Origin: Caulochytrium protostelioides
Taxonomy: Eukaryota; Chytridiomycota; Caulochytriomycetes; Caulochytriales; Caulochytriaceae
Direction of reading: 5' to 3'
DNA: 64,000 nucleotides
Assembly (NCBI GenBank): GCA_003615045.1
Contig: ML014161.1
Coordinates: forward strand, 55,646 to 119,645
How positions within the stretch are numbered: position 1 is the first letter of the stretch; each line of letters starts with the position of its first letter. Under the pieces are notes generated by a model, which saw nothing but the letters and a program-made list of their open reading frames with translations, searched no databases and was not told the origin of the DNA. Positions 50,201 to 59,944 of this stretch are shown here, one piece after another. A program made the translations under genes and the position numbers.

Positions 50201-52995
50201 GTGCCGGAACCGGGCGTGGCGAGCGCGGAGGCCGTGCTCGTGTTGGCGCCGCAGGACGCCGTCTCGTTCGCTTCGACCGCGACGGCCGTGAACGGGTTCG
50301 ACGACGCGATCGAGTTGTGCGAGCCTGCCGAGCGCGGGCTCTCGGTGCCCAGGTACGATGCCACGGGCAGTGAGGACGACGGGTGCGCGGCCGGCAACAG
50401 CGAGGCGCGCGAGGCCATCGTCACGACGGCCCCGGCGACGCTGCCGCTGCTGTTGCCATTGCTGCTGCCGCCGACGCCACTCGCGCCAGCGGCGGCGCTG
50501 GCGCCCAGACGGTCCGGCGACCAGCGCCCGGCGGCGGGTTTGGGGGCCGGCGATAGCAGCTTGGACGCGCTGGTCGACTCGAGCGTCGTGGTCGACGGCG
50601 CCGCCCGCGTCAGCGCGCCCCCGCTGCTCGAGACCGCCGAGGCCGCGGACGACGATGGCGCGTGGTCCAGCACGGGCTGCGAGGTGCGGCGGAAAGCCAT
50701 CTCGCAATGACGGTCGACCGGCGGGGCCACGGCGAGCAGCCCGAGCCCGCCTTCGTGGTAGGGCGAATAGGAGGATCCGCCCTCGGGCACCATCGTGAGG
50801 GTCGATGCGGGCGAGGTCAGGTGGTGGTTGCGCGGGACGGACATGTGCGTGGCGGCGCTTGCGGTCTTGTCGGCGTTGGGCTGCGCGCCGCGACGGAAAA
50901 ACGAGCCGCCGCGGCCGGCGCCCGCGAGCGTGGTCGGCTTGTCGTTGCCGTCGAGGCCCGGGTGCAGCTTCGCCATGCCGAGCGGCTGCGACGCCATACC
51001 GTAACCGTCGCCCATGCCGTCCTTGAGCACCGGCGACGGAGTCACGGCGGCGAGCACGGAGCGACTGCACGAGACAAAGCGGCGGCCGTCCAGCGTGCAC
51101 GTCTGCAGCGCCTCGTACGGCCCAGGCATGTCCATACTCGACGCTTCGTTGGAGTCGTGGCTGCGGATCGAGAGCGGCGAGATCCGCTGCACGTGGTGCT
51201 TGCTCGAGGCCGTCGAGTTGCGGCGCGACTGCGGCGTGACATGGGGCATCTCGCTCAGATGCATGGCCATATGCGACGACGATGCGTTCAGGCCCCCGAC
51301 CGTGGGCGTGATGGGGCCGCCACCGGGTAACCCATGAGCCGCCGGGGCCGCCGCCGGCATGGTGAGCGTCGTATACTTTTGCAGCCGGCTGATGAGCTTC
51401 TTGCGCTCATGGGCCGGCAGCGGCACATACGTGGCTTGGACGTCTTGTGGGAGCTGGAACGTGGCCGACCGCAAGTCCACCAAGACCGCGTCGGAGGGAA
51501 TTTCAGCTTTCTCTAAATAGGAGCTGTGGATACCGACGATGTAGGGCATGGGGGCTTGCAGGTAGGTCAGCAGGCGGACGGGAAGCACGGGAATCAGGAT
51601 GTGCTGCCACGTCAAGGGGTACATGAGCACGCAGAAGGTCTCCGCGGCGATATTGAGCATCGCGAGGGAATCCGAGCAAAAGACGATTTTCGTTTCGAGC
51701 AGAATCAGCTCAAACAGCGTCACGATACTCTCGAGTGAGAGGGTCGAGAAGATGGGATACAGCGAAAAGTTCTTGAGCACGGCGGCGGCGTTGACGGGGG
51801 GTCGCGACAGATGCAGCGTGAGCTGGCCGACGTTTACGGTGATCTCGAGACGACCGGGCGGTGGGACGGCGATCTCATGCATCAGGTGGGTGACATAGCG
51901 CTCGAGCGGCAGAAACAACAGCGGGTGCCGTGCCTCGTAGGCAGCCTGGTCGTGCTTATCGACGCAGTCCAGCACATACGCGCCACGGGTCACGCGCAGG
52001 ACCTCAAAGAGCCAGTCCTTCAGGAAGTCGTACCACGGCCAGCGGCTGAGCACGCCCATCGTCCGCGGCACTAGAATCGTTTCGGTGTCCAGCATCAGCG
52101 TCTCGTTTAATGGCCGCAAAATCGCATTGTACATGCCGAGCCGCTCCTCGGCGTCCTGCAAGCTCTGCGTCTCCATACTCGACGCCGCGCCCGTCAGGTC
52201 GCTGGTTTGGCCGTGGAGCGGCCAGGGCTTCGCGAGCGGCGACTCGGCGCTCGCTTCCGAGTCGGTCTCGAAGAAGGAGCTCCCATGGGTGGTGCCCGTA
52301 GTGCCGGCGCCCCCCGGCGCGCGGCGCGGCGAGCTGCCCTCGCCGCCGTCAGTCCATGATTCACGGGCCTTCGACACTGACTCCTGGCTGGCGGCCAGCT
52401 GGTTCTGGATCTGACGGATATACTCGAGGTCCGTGTCGGCCAGATTCTCATCGCGCCACTCGCTAATCATTTGACTCAGCTGGGTCCCATGCTTCACCGA
52501 GAGCCTCTCGTAGAACGTGACACAGACGCCGTAGCACTTCTGGCCCATGTCCTCGGTGATCAAAAACGAGTGGTACCGATCGTGCAGCACGTCGCGGTCC
52601 TGCACCGCTAGGCGGAAGTGGTTCGGATAGCAGAACATGGGCAGAAAGCTCGGGAACTTGGTCCCGTCGGGATGGTCGCCTTCCGGATACCGGCAGAGCA
52701 CCTCGGCATCGAACGCGTTGTCCAGCGGATGCTTCGAACGCTTGCCGGGCGGCACGCCCTCGCCCTTAGTGAAAAGGGATGACCGTTTCGGCGCGGACGC
52801 GTCGCTGCTGTCGCCATCTTCCTCAACGCCGAGGCCGCTGTGGCCGTGGCCGCCGCCGCCGCCGCCGCGGGCCGGCGCGGCGTCCGTGGTGTCGCCGTCA
52901 TCTGGGATAATCTTCTCCCTGAGGTCAGCGTCGGGATGGAGCCCGACCTGGAAGAAGAAATCGGCAAACCGGGTGCTGGAAAGCGTCTGGGCCAT
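47266..52995 (-). CDS. Large DENN-domain protein with atypical C1-like zinc finger
   Basis: A 1909-aa single-exon frame. DENN modules are guanine nucleotide exchange factors for Rab GTPases on membranes. An uDENN part lies near residues 105-160 (FPSFLPMFCYPNHFRLAVQD) and the core DENN near 360-520 (LLFLPLERYVTHLMHEIAVP, SLESIVTLFELILLETKIVF, MYPLTWQHILIPVLPVRLLT). A disordered Ser/Ala/Gly segment of about 550 residues follows. A Cys/His cluster near 1105-1165 (CDLCCD, YKCEVCRIHMHSEC, CPCS) resembles a C1 domain but has short spacing after its first His. A helical region (QSFLKVFTALLKNYRQYLSV, from about 1175) could be dDENN. A short coiled coil near 1460-1500 and a Pro/Ala-rich tail complete the protein. 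The upstream frame to 53298 is Arg-rich and unlike the family, so MAQTLSSTRFADFFFQVG is taken as the start. Its Rab target is unknown. Confidence 0.85.
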   Translation of the reverse strand: MAQTLSSTRFADFFFQVGLHPDADLREKIIPDDGDTTDAAPARGGGGGGHGHSGLGVEEDGDSSDASAPKRSSLFTKGEGVPPGKRSKHPLDNAFDAEVLCRYPEGDHPDGTKFPSFLPMFCYPNHFRLAVQDRDVLHDRYHSFLITEDMGQKCYGVCVTFYERLSVKHGTQLSQMISEWRDENLADTDLEYIRQIQNQLAASQESVSKARESWTDGGEGSSPRRAPGGAGTTGTTHGSSFFETDSEASAESPLAKPWPLHGQTSDLTGAASSMETQSLQDAEERLGMYNAILRPLNETLMLDTETILVPRTMGVLSRWPWYDFLKDWLFEVLRVTRGAYVLDCVDKHDQAAYEARHPLLFLPLERYVTHLMHEIAVPPPGRLEITVNVGQLTLHLSRPPVNAAAVLKNFSLYPIFSTLSLESIVTLFELILLETKIVFCSDSLAMLNIAAETFCVLMYPLTWQHILIPVLPVRLLTYLQAPMPYIVGIHSSYLEKAEIPSDAVLVDLRSATFQLPQDVQATYVPLPAHERKKLISRLQKYTTLTMPAAAPAAHGLPGGGPITPTVGGLNASSSHMAMHLSEMPHVTPQSRRNSTASSKHHVQRISPLSIRSHDSNEASSMDMPGPYEALQTCTLDGRRFVSCSRSVLAAVTPSPVLKDGMGDGYGMASQPLGMAKLHPGLDGNDKPTTLAGAGRGGSFFRRGAQPNADKTASAATHMSVPRNHHLTSPASTLTMVPEGGSSYSPYHEGGLGLLAVAPPVDRHCEMAFRRTSQPVLDHAPSSSAASAVSSSGGALTRAAPSTTTLESTSASKLLSPAPKPAAGRWSPDRLGASAAAGASGVGGSSNGNSSGSVAGAVVTMASRASLLPAAHPSSSLPVASYLGTESPRSAGSHNSIASSNPFTAVAVEANETASCGANTSTASALATPGSGTQTAGSNSAGSSTMALTSSSSPSAALGLPRIAGARPRHLHLDRPRPTGGGGVSRQGSMMSISTSLASPPLSLVPAPYALTSLGHPTYPQAMRRAGHGLLAVRYHVERGGLSPDSLFSLASSSTDREPREESIKDGKVGFPGYSGSGGNGAPSLFSERKGPRPLPQQFNYGNSVCHVAAPVICDLCCDRTTPIAAVHGDVASAAGAVQLMYKCEVCRIHMHSECVPLLDQCPCSALFDEGKIQQSFLKVFTALLKNYRQYLSVPEVYRHALREKELRNEAMGISSSHRSLLNLGEIAILPEDWFRKEEFLASGIDREARPFMTVLAATQSFAQFTLDRMERPGDDYEVLFFNEMLSAKRNRSLLRFSKTDTPFLNDESFRASQTVACMDPDVADLGLGTEQPKYVLGSIAPTLDPRLMSKPRPIKPLMTSSDIRMMKTHTNDLMQRATTATAIKQKQDFGRWMKSKVSTFQRIGNGQVVAIGGFMSDEQRQEQFQELATSVSTVLRQYQSLHLASQTREQIEQALQELHRQNRVLIHATDEEQLVDDANQAELQSLLMQLVRIISIYEDHLASIPASEPESISTGFHNVVHGSSVSTTMFDGSPHGSHQPPSLLLAAAVGAVTYGTGAAVVGGSSAGATYPTPLGVIHRPFRPVPALPESPTADAALSALAPEEPVFSGTGLGAAAIAAAVSAAASPPRSPPPRPVTVLATASAPPLAPGNADAIAAAVVAAASPPRMPPPRPSPATFARYSVLPHGAGSPRALATTGGDPTTDAPLPARPLSVGGPSARRVRERAQTEGAPAATATASTTGSWNGASGTRLASAPSAHAVSSWLPAPFTATTTTTAAVLVSEAAATTAESLGPPAPWNYQTISSLSFEGMVDLITQGDESASAAAPLAASSTAAAASSSLAGRQERARVAPAVHTLQSLERLSHSAPRQGSPLAGWAKPGAAPGTDPASRQTSGSTIPTVQGNQPSRD

Positions 52996-54281
52996 GGCGG
53001 CGTCGCGAGAGCGGTGCGCGAGCGACGGCTGGGGCCGGGGCCGGGGCGACCGGGGGAGGCGACGCCGCCGCTGCGCACGCGGCTTAGACCCAGCGAATCG
53101 ATGCAGCGCCGCCGATCGGCGCCGTTGGCATGCGCGGGGAGTCCGGTCGGGGGCGGGTCCACGTGGCCACGCGGGGCAGCGGCCACAGACGGCGATGGCC
53201 AGGTGAGGCGTGCCACGCGCCGCGGCACTCGGGAACGACCGACGACCGAAGCGCCGCGGCACTCGGGAGGCGACCACGCGGCGGCGATGCAGAGCCAATG
53301 CCGGGGCCTACAGGATAACGGCCACAGCCAGTTCCAGAGCAAATCGAGTAAGCGCGGACAACAGGCGGCGCAGGACCGCTCGAATCACGAAAAAAACAGA
53401 ATCGGCGACCGATACCGGCTCGGTGGAGCGTATATATATAAAGCGATGTGGTCACGACGCGGTTGTCGGCCACCACGTCTCGTGCCAAATCGGAATCGGA
53501 GGATGACCCGCGCACCAGAGAGGCGCGATCACGAGCGACACGAGCGGGCGAACCAGGCTGAAGGCTGGTGGATCCTACTCTGGCGTGCGTCACGTGGCCG
53601 TCGCGGCGCGTGTTTATTATTTATTTTTTGCCCTTTCACGTATGCCCGAGACTCCACGTGGCCGCGGGTATGGGTATACCACTGCTGGGCCAGCCACCCG
53701 CTCATCGTGGCTCGGAAGCGTCTCGCCATCGCGCCATCGGCCATGCGCGCCGATGCGCTCGAGCCCCGAGGCAGATCACCCATAGCCGCCCACCCGGCGC
53801 ACCCGAGGGAGGAGAAAGCGCGGTGGGCCACACAGGATCGGCCCGACGCCGCGCTCGTGCCGATCCCTGTCCGCGCTCGCGGCCATCACTCCGACACCTG
53901 CGCACGCGCGCCGCGCTGGCGACACGGCGGGTGGCCGCGTGGCCTTCGCGCCGTTGTGGTCGCCGTCGCCCCACGGCGCGCCGGACGCCATACGCACGGA
54001 CGGACGGACGGACGGACGGACGGACGGACGGACGGACGGACGGACCCCGCCGGCCGGCCCTTCGTCCAGCTGGCCGATCTCGTCGCTGCCGCCGTCGCTC
54101 CCGCCACCAGGCGTCCTCGCGGCCCGCGCCCGCCATGCCCCACCCTGTCTGAGCGCGTCGCGCCGCCGTCTCGGGGGACGGCCGCCGCCGGCGGTCTGCC
54201 CAGGCGCCTGCGCGCGCGATCGGCGCCGCGGCGTCGGTGAAGGGGGGATCGGCCGGCCGTCGCGGCGGCGGCGGCGGCGGC

Positions 54282-54313
<32 letters not shown>

Positions 54314-55018
54314 CAGGCGGCGGCAGACGGCGGCGGGATCGGCCGCCCCCTCTGGCCTTTCCGGTGCCGGGCCGCGGGCCTCTGTTTGCGTCTGTTGATG
54401 ACACCCGCACACGCCCCAGCCGGGCGCCATGAAACGAGAGGTCCTCGCCCGCGCAGCGGCGAGGAGCACCGGGATTGTTTGGCCGCGCTCGCCGGCGTTC
54501 CCGGGCTTCATACCCAGCACGCGCAGCATCGCCGCGACCGTTCCACGCGCCGCCGCCCGCCCTGCGCATGGCGGTGCGCATGGCCATCGGCCTCCCAGCG
54601 CGGCGGAGGGCATCCGAGGCGAGGGGCCACGAGCGCCAGCGGTGATTCCCTGTCGCCATCAATCAACTCCGTGTGAGCGGAAGGATGGCATGCATGGTGG
54701 TGAGCGAGGGTTAAAGCCTTGCACGGTTGCCATCGTCCTTTTGTGAATCGCCAGCGACGGGTGCGACGTTCATCCATCGCTTTTTTTTTCGTATTTTTAT
54801 TATTTTCATTTTATATTGTATCGCTCCCTTGATGCGGGGATTCGGGGATGCTGACATGAGCCGGGGGTGAAGGCGAAACAGACTTTCTCTCACCTCAGGG
54901 TCGATTCACAAAGGGAGGCCTTGGATGCCCGTTCCATGCCATGCGCTTGGCGAACGTCGCCGTCACGATGGCCCAAGAACCACGTCGATGAAGACGGGCC
55001 GAACACAGGCGCCAACCG
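52996..55018. other. Intergenic region upstream of the DENN gene and 3' of MED14
   Basis: Contains TATATATATA near 53432-53441, a (GGAC)n array listed separately, GCN runs near 54258-54320 and a T-rich tract at 54780-54825. Large open frames on both strands around 53.6-54.7 kb are repeat-driven (Arg/Asp/Gly and Pro/Ser). No gene is recognised. Confidence 0.5.
53995..54047. repeat. (GGAC)n tetranucleotide microsatellite
   Basis: About twelve perfect GGAC units in tandem. In the plus-strand frame they would encode repeated Thr-Asp-Gly-Arg and on the minus strand Val-Arg-Pro-Ser, which explains the spurious long frames here. Confidence 0.95.
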
Positions 55019-58000
55019 CTAACTCGCTGTATGGGAGGCCGCGGGCAGCGCCCGCGTGCCATTCAGACTGGCGGCAGCCGCCGTCGTCGCCGTCGCAGCG
55101 GCCGGCGTGGCGGCCGATGTGGACGCGCCCGAGACGGCCGGCGTGGCGGCGCTGCCGCCGCCGGGCCCACCGGGGGTGCCCGTGGCCGAGCCCGTCGGCG
55201 ACGCCGTGGCGGCCGCGGCCGCAGCCCCCGCGGCCGCCGAGCGCCGCACGATGCCCGTCGGGCCGAGCTGCTGGTGCGCAAAGAAGTTGGCGACCAGCGC
55301 GAGCTTGCCCGTGCTGTTTTCGGCGCCGCTCGCGGACGTCGACGCGCGGTTCATGACTTGCTCGACGAGCGGCGCCTGCGCGGGGCGGCCGAGCTGCTCC
55401 AGGCGGCGCTTGAAGTCGGGCGCGTCCGCCGCCAGGAGCGTGAGGTCGGTCGCGGACGCCGCCGCGGCGACGTCGTCCGGCTGGGCTGAGCCGGCGCCGT
55501 CCGTCGACGCCGTCCATGGCTGGACGACCTGGGTGCTCCAGTTAAAGACCGTGGGGATCACGACTTCGTGGGCCGTCTTCGTCTGGTAGATGCGGAAGAG
55601 CAGCAGCAGCCGGTGGCGCGCGGCGTCGAGCTGCACCGCCACCGGCGGCCGCGTCGCAGCGATAAAGTCGGGGGTCGACGGTGTCGGCCACCAGACCCAG
55701 TCGAGACGCGTGTCCATCTGTTGCGCGGGCGCCGACGGCGACGTCACGAAATGACTGATTTCGAGCAGATCGCGCAGCAGCACCCGGGAGACGACCACGA
55801 CGCGGGCCACCAGGCGCAGCACCGCACGCAGCGACATCGTCGCACGGCGGTCCTGGATGACTGCCGTCAGCAGTGCGGCGAGCTTGGCGCAGTAATCGGC
55901 TTCATTGGCCTTTTTGGCCGTGAGACTCGCCGTCGGCGAGGACGCCGCGAACCCGGGCGCCGGCGCGAGGCGACACACGAGGCGGCCGTCCACCACGCCG
56001 ATCCGAAACTGGACAAACGGCGACGCCACCGTGAGCACGGTCTGTGCCACATCGAACGCGCTCGTGGTGTCGACCAGCGTCGCGTCGGCGGCGAGGTCGG
56101 CCGCCACAAGGCGCAGCACCGCGGCATACCCAAGCAGCCGCCCGAGACACGCCAACGCCGCTGGCGAGACGGCATAGGTGACGAGCAGACTGCCCGGCAG
56201 CTGCATCATGTGCCGCGGCCCGACAAGGGAAGGCATCGCGTCGTCGGTGCCGGCGCTGGCGTTCGTGGCCACGGCAAACAGTGGCTCGAGACAGAGCGTA
56301 TGGAGTAACGACGCCGGTGCCGTCGACTGGGACACCACGTTCCACGAGAGACTCGACAACGGGTGATTATTGAGGTCCATAATCAGGACGTCGCCGTTGG
56401 GTAACAGTCGGATCAGGAGATGGGCGACTGGGCCGAACTGGACGTCGAGCAGGGATAGCGCCGGCAGCGCGACCGTCCACGCGGCCGCCCCGGCTGACGG
56501 CGAGCCGTCCGATGAGGGCGACGAGGGGAAAGCGACGAGCTCGCGGGGGCCGTGAGTCATCACCCAGTCGTACAGCTGGCGCAGGCGGCGGACGGACCGG
56601 AGGGAGGCGAGCAGCGGCGTCGTGGCCTCTTCAGCGACGGCGGGCGGCTCAGCCGCCGGTGACGCGGGCGGCTGCGCCGGTGGGAGGGTGAGCGCTTTGA
56701 CCAACGCGTCGCGGAAGGCCGGATGAGCCATCGTGGTCACCATGGGTTTCAAGGAAGCGGCGAGCGCGCCCTTCGGCTCAGGCGCCGATGGCGAGGTCGG
56801 GGCGGCGGCGGCGGCACTGGCAGCAGCGGCGGGCGGTGCCGTGAGAAGGGGCGTACCGGAGTGCACATTGAACTCGAGCAATGAGCCGTCGTCCAAGCGG
56901 AGCTGCAGCCGAGACACCGAAAAGGCCACGAGGGACACGCCGGCACGATCAAAAAGCGGCTGCTGGGCGTGGTAGTCCATGGCCAGCTGGAGCACCCATG
57001 CCACGCGGCGCCATGCGAGGATCAAGCGATCCAGGCTCGGGCAGGCGATATGCAAACACGCATCGCCCTGCAGATAGATCTGATCTTCCTCCTCTAAACG
57101 CGAGGCGGCGCCGCCGGTATCCTCGGAGGGCTTGGCGTTAATCTCGGTCTTGGCATCGGTGTCCATGGATGCTTTCGTGGCAGAGAGCGGCGACTGCGTT
57201 TGGAGCCACTGCGAGAGTGCCATGCGCGGATCGGCATCAATCGGTGGCAGACTCGCGAGCGGCAGCTGCGCCTCGCTGCCAATCATTTCGCCGAGGGCCA
57301 GGTTGCCATGAACAAAGAAAGCGAGCGGCGAGAAAGGCATGAAGGGCGCGGCCGGCACGACGACAGCGCCCGTCTGCAACGTCAACGCGAGCCGCGCCTG
57401 TTGGTGAGCAGCACGGTACGCCGCGTCCCTTTCGGCCACGGCGTCCGGCGCCGCAACGGCGACCGTGGGGTCCGCGGGATGCAGCGGACACGTCAGCCCA
57501 TAGGTCTCGCCGTTCGTGCGCCAGCTCAGGAGGTACTGTAGGCCCTTCGCTTCGAGCTGCTGTAGCAACCGCGTCTGCCGCGTAAACGCCAGCACCCTGG
57601 TCTGTAGGGCCTGCATGGCCGCGATGCTCGTGTCGCGCCAGTGGTCCAGCCCCACGATTGCCGGGTCAAGCGCGAGGATGTCAGCAGCGTCACGCCGGGG
57701 CTCGCCGTTGTCCCGCGGCGGCGCAAGCCGCAAGATAGACACGTCGAAGGTGCCTGACGTCGGCGCCGCGGCAACATGCAAATACCACTCATCGGCCTCG
57801 ACTTGGATAAAGAGTTGAAACGTCATCGAACGGTCGGCATCGGTCCAGGGTGACGGCGACGGCGCGACAGCATCCATCCCCGCGCGGCGCGCGCCCGTTC
57901 TGTCGCCCGCGGCACCCCCTGCTGGCTCGTGCAGGCGGTCCAGAATGCCGTCGAGGCCAGCGACGTCGAGGTGCTGCGTGACGGAGGAGCCGAGGACCTG

Positions 58001-59944
58001 GGCGAAGTGGCCCCAGCTCTGCACAAGCCGGCCCTGCTGAAGCCATCGCAGGGCCGCGGGCAGATCGAGCGTCGTGTTGAGCATTGTTTCAAAGAACTGG
58101 TAGAGTGGCTGCTTCGAGCGCTCAAGCACCTGCAGCTTGCCCGAATGGGCATCAATCATGATCGACAAGAGATCGCGGTCGGGTAGCAACTCGATACACA
58201 GCGTGTTGTCGGTCATCCAGTGCTTCCCAATGGCAAGATGGTGGTCGTCCGCTGCCGTCCGCGAGGGCTTGGTCGCTGCCGACGGCGTCTGGGTGCGACA
58301 CGCCACGAGTGCCTCTTCCAGGTACCGCAGGCAGGCCATCGATTTGAGGGCGACGACTTGCAGCAACACGGCTTCCATATCGGCCTGGGCCAGGTCGACC
58401 GTCCACTGCTGCGCTTTCAGGCACGTGGGATCTACGCCATCCACGAGCAACTCCGCAGCCGCCGCCACTGTGGCATCGACGGGCGCGCGGTCCATGCCTT
58501 TTAGGCGCGAGGCATAGACGTTCACGCAGAGATCGTCGTGCTTCTCGGAACCAAAGAGATTTTGCGAAATTGTTTCCAACGCGCCAAACTCGGACAAATC
58601 GCCGTGGTCCGCATGATGGAGCGAGGGCTGGATCTTGATAGTGAACACGCCGCCCAACACCTCGCGAAGGGCAGGCGCCGCACCTGTCCGCCTTGCGGAG
58701 CCATGGCCTTTGGAGGTGGTCGGGATCGCTCGCTCGGACTCGCGCAGCGTCGTCTGGATCAAACCGCTCGTGGTCCAGAAGCGGACTTCGAGCAGGGACT
58801 GCTGGGGATCATACTTGGTCTGCAGATGGCCCTGCCAGCGGAACGTGCTGAGCTCGGCCACTTTCGCCGCGAGAGTCTCCAGCGTATACCGCAAGCAGAA
58901 CCCGTGAATAAAATTGTACAACCGCATCAAGACTAGAACATGTTCTTCGCGGTGCTGCGGCGCCGCCATGATGGCCGCGGGGTCGGTCACGGCGTCGATC
59001 GCGCCAGTATTTTCTGTGGGTTTCTGCGTGACGCTGAGGGCCTCCTCGGGCATCACGGCGGTGCTGGCCGATGTGACTTTCGTCTCCGTAACCGGCGTCT
59101 TGGCCGATGCCTCACCTTCGGGCGTTGCCGTCGTTGTCGCCAATGGCTTTTCTGCTGCGGCCGTTTCCCCTGTGGCGAGAATCCGCTCAAAGGTCTGGTG
59201 CAGACGCGCCATATGCGCGGGACTCAGGTTGGGGATGCATGCAAAACGGAATTTAACGACGCGCCATGGGACGGCCGGGTCATGACTGGTCGTTGTCAGC
59301 GCTAGGTAGAACTCGTTGGGCAGATCAAACACCGTGCAACCCGCGGTGAAGCGCATCGCGCGGCGCATGGGCCGCGGCAGGATGTGGGAGTAAAGGCAGC
59401 GTGCGCCCATCATAAGCGCGAGCTGCTTGAGGGTCGCGTCGCGCTCGTGAGGCAGAAGCGGCTGAACCTCGGTTGCGCGCTGGCGCACGATCATGGGCAG
59501 CCGTGTCGCGCCGCGGACAGTCAGCACATCGATGGCCGTGACGACATCGAACATGCGAGCCGGCAGCCGGCGACTTGCCGCGTGAATCGCGACGAGGGCG
59601 TTGGCGGCATCTTCATACTCACGGTCCTTCGTCGTCAGAAAGGCGTGCACGTTCATCGCGTGCTGCATGGGCTCGCTGCATTTCTGGGCCCACCGGACGA
59701 GGATCAGCAGACGGATGAGATAGCGGCGCTGCGTGACCACGTAGTCCAGCACTTGGCGCATCCGGGAGATGTTGGGGATCGTGTGATTCGGCAGAATCTC
59801 CATGAGATCCTGAAGCCGGCGGTACGCATTCTGAACGCATTTATGAAGGACATCCGACAACGGCACCGACGTCTCGGTCGATATTGGCAAGCCCTGCTGC
59901 TGCCACGCTTTGCGCGCCTCGGCGACTGCGGCGGCGGCCGCCAT
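55019..59944 (-). CDS. MED14: Mediator complex subunit 14
   Basis: A 1641-aa single-exon frame. MED14 (yeast Rgr1) is the backbone subunit linking head, middle and tail of Mediator, the RNA polymerase II co-activator in the nucleus. The diagnostic N-terminal block is VPLSDVLHKCVQNAYRRLQD, then LMEILPNHTIPNISRMRQVL and YLIRLLILVRWAQKCSEPMQ. WRVVKFRFACIPNLSPAHMA and a long alpha/beta body follow. The C-terminal 150 residues are Ala/Thr/Gly-rich and disordered. Length is similar to other MED14 proteins (about 1100-1500), slightly extended by linkers. The ATG at 59944 is the first in frame before the conserved block, and no upstream exon is evident. The gene is isolated, with about 2 kb of non-coding sequence on each side. 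Confidence 0.88.
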   Translation of the reverse strand: MAAAAAVAEARKAWQQQGLPISTETSVPLSDVLHKCVQNAYRRLQDLMEILPNHTIPNISRMRQVLDYVVTQRRYLIRLLILVRWAQKCSEPMQHAMNVHAFLTTKDREYEDAANALVAIHAASRRLPARMFDVVTAIDVLTVRGATRLPMIVRQRATEVQPLLPHERDATLKQLALMMGARCLYSHILPRPMRRAMRFTAGCTVFDLPNEFYLALTTTSHDPAVPWRVVKFRFACIPNLSPAHMARLHQTFERILATGETAAAEKPLATTTATPEGEASAKTPVTETKVTSASTAVMPEEALSVTQKPTENTGAIDAVTDPAAIMAAPQHREEHVLVLMRLYNFIHGFCLRYTLETLAAKVAELSTFRWQGHLQTKYDPQQSLLEVRFWTTSGLIQTTLRESERAIPTTSKGHGSARRTGAAPALREVLGGVFTIKIQPSLHHADHGDLSEFGALETISQNLFGSEKHDDLCVNVYASRLKGMDRAPVDATVAAAAELLVDGVDPTCLKAQQWTVDLAQADMEAVLLQVVALKSMACLRYLEEALVACRTQTPSAATKPSRTAADDHHLAIGKHWMTDNTLCIELLPDRDLLSIMIDAHSGKLQVLERSKQPLYQFFETMLNTTLDLPAALRWLQQGRLVQSWGHFAQVLGSSVTQHLDVAGLDGILDRLHEPAGGAAGDRTGARRAGMDAVAPSPSPWTDADRSMTFQLFIQVEADEWYLHVAAAPTSGTFDVSILRLAPPRDNGEPRRDAADILALDPAIVGLDHWRDTSIAAMQALQTRVLAFTRQTRLLQQLEAKGLQYLLSWRTNGETYGLTCPLHPADPTVAVAAPDAVAERDAAYRAAHQQARLALTLQTGAVVVPAAPFMPFSPLAFFVHGNLALGEMIGSEAQLPLASLPPIDADPRMALSQWLQTQSPLSATKASMDTDAKTEINAKPSEDTGGAASRLEEEDQIYLQGDACLHIACPSLDRLILAWRRVAWVLQLAMDYHAQQPLFDRAGVSLVAFSVSRLQLRLDDGSLLEFNVHSGTPLLTAPPAAAASAAAAAPTSPSAPEPKGALAASLKPMVTTMAHPAFRDALVKALTLPPAQPPASPAAEPPAVAEEATTPLLASLRSVRRLRQLYDWVMTHGPRELVAFPSSPSSDGSPSAGAAAWTVALPALSLLDVQFGPVAHLLIRLLPNGDVLIMDLNNHPLSSLSWNVVSQSTAPASLLHTLCLEPLFAVATNASAGTDDAMPSLVGPRHMMQLPGSLLVTYAVSPAALACLGRLLGYAAVLRLVAADLAADATLVDTTSAFDVAQTVLTVASPFVQFRIGVVDGRLVCRLAPAPGFAASSPTASLTAKKANEADYCAKLAALLTAVIQDRRATMSLRAVLRLVARVVVVSRVLLRDLLEISHFVTSPSAPAQQMDTRLDWVWWPTPSTPDFIAATRPPVAVQLDAARHRLLLLFRIYQTKTAHEVVIPTVFNWSTQVVQPWTASTDGAGSAQPDDVAAAASATDLTLLAADAPDFKRRLEQLGRPAQAPLVEQVMNRASTSASGAENSTGKLALVANFFAHQQLGPTGIVRRSAAAGAAAAAATASPTGSATGTPGGPGGGSAATPAVSGASTSAATPAAATATTAAAASLNGTRALPAASHTAS

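Noticed and set aside
52998-53298. 101-residue N-terminal extension of the DENN protein
   Set aside because: Arg/Pro-rich, no similarity to DENN proteins, and the downstream ATG starts a plausible domain.
53702-54676. Overlapping 245-303 codon frames on both strands near 54 kb
   Set aside because: Produced by the GGAC microsatellite and GCN runs; no domain.
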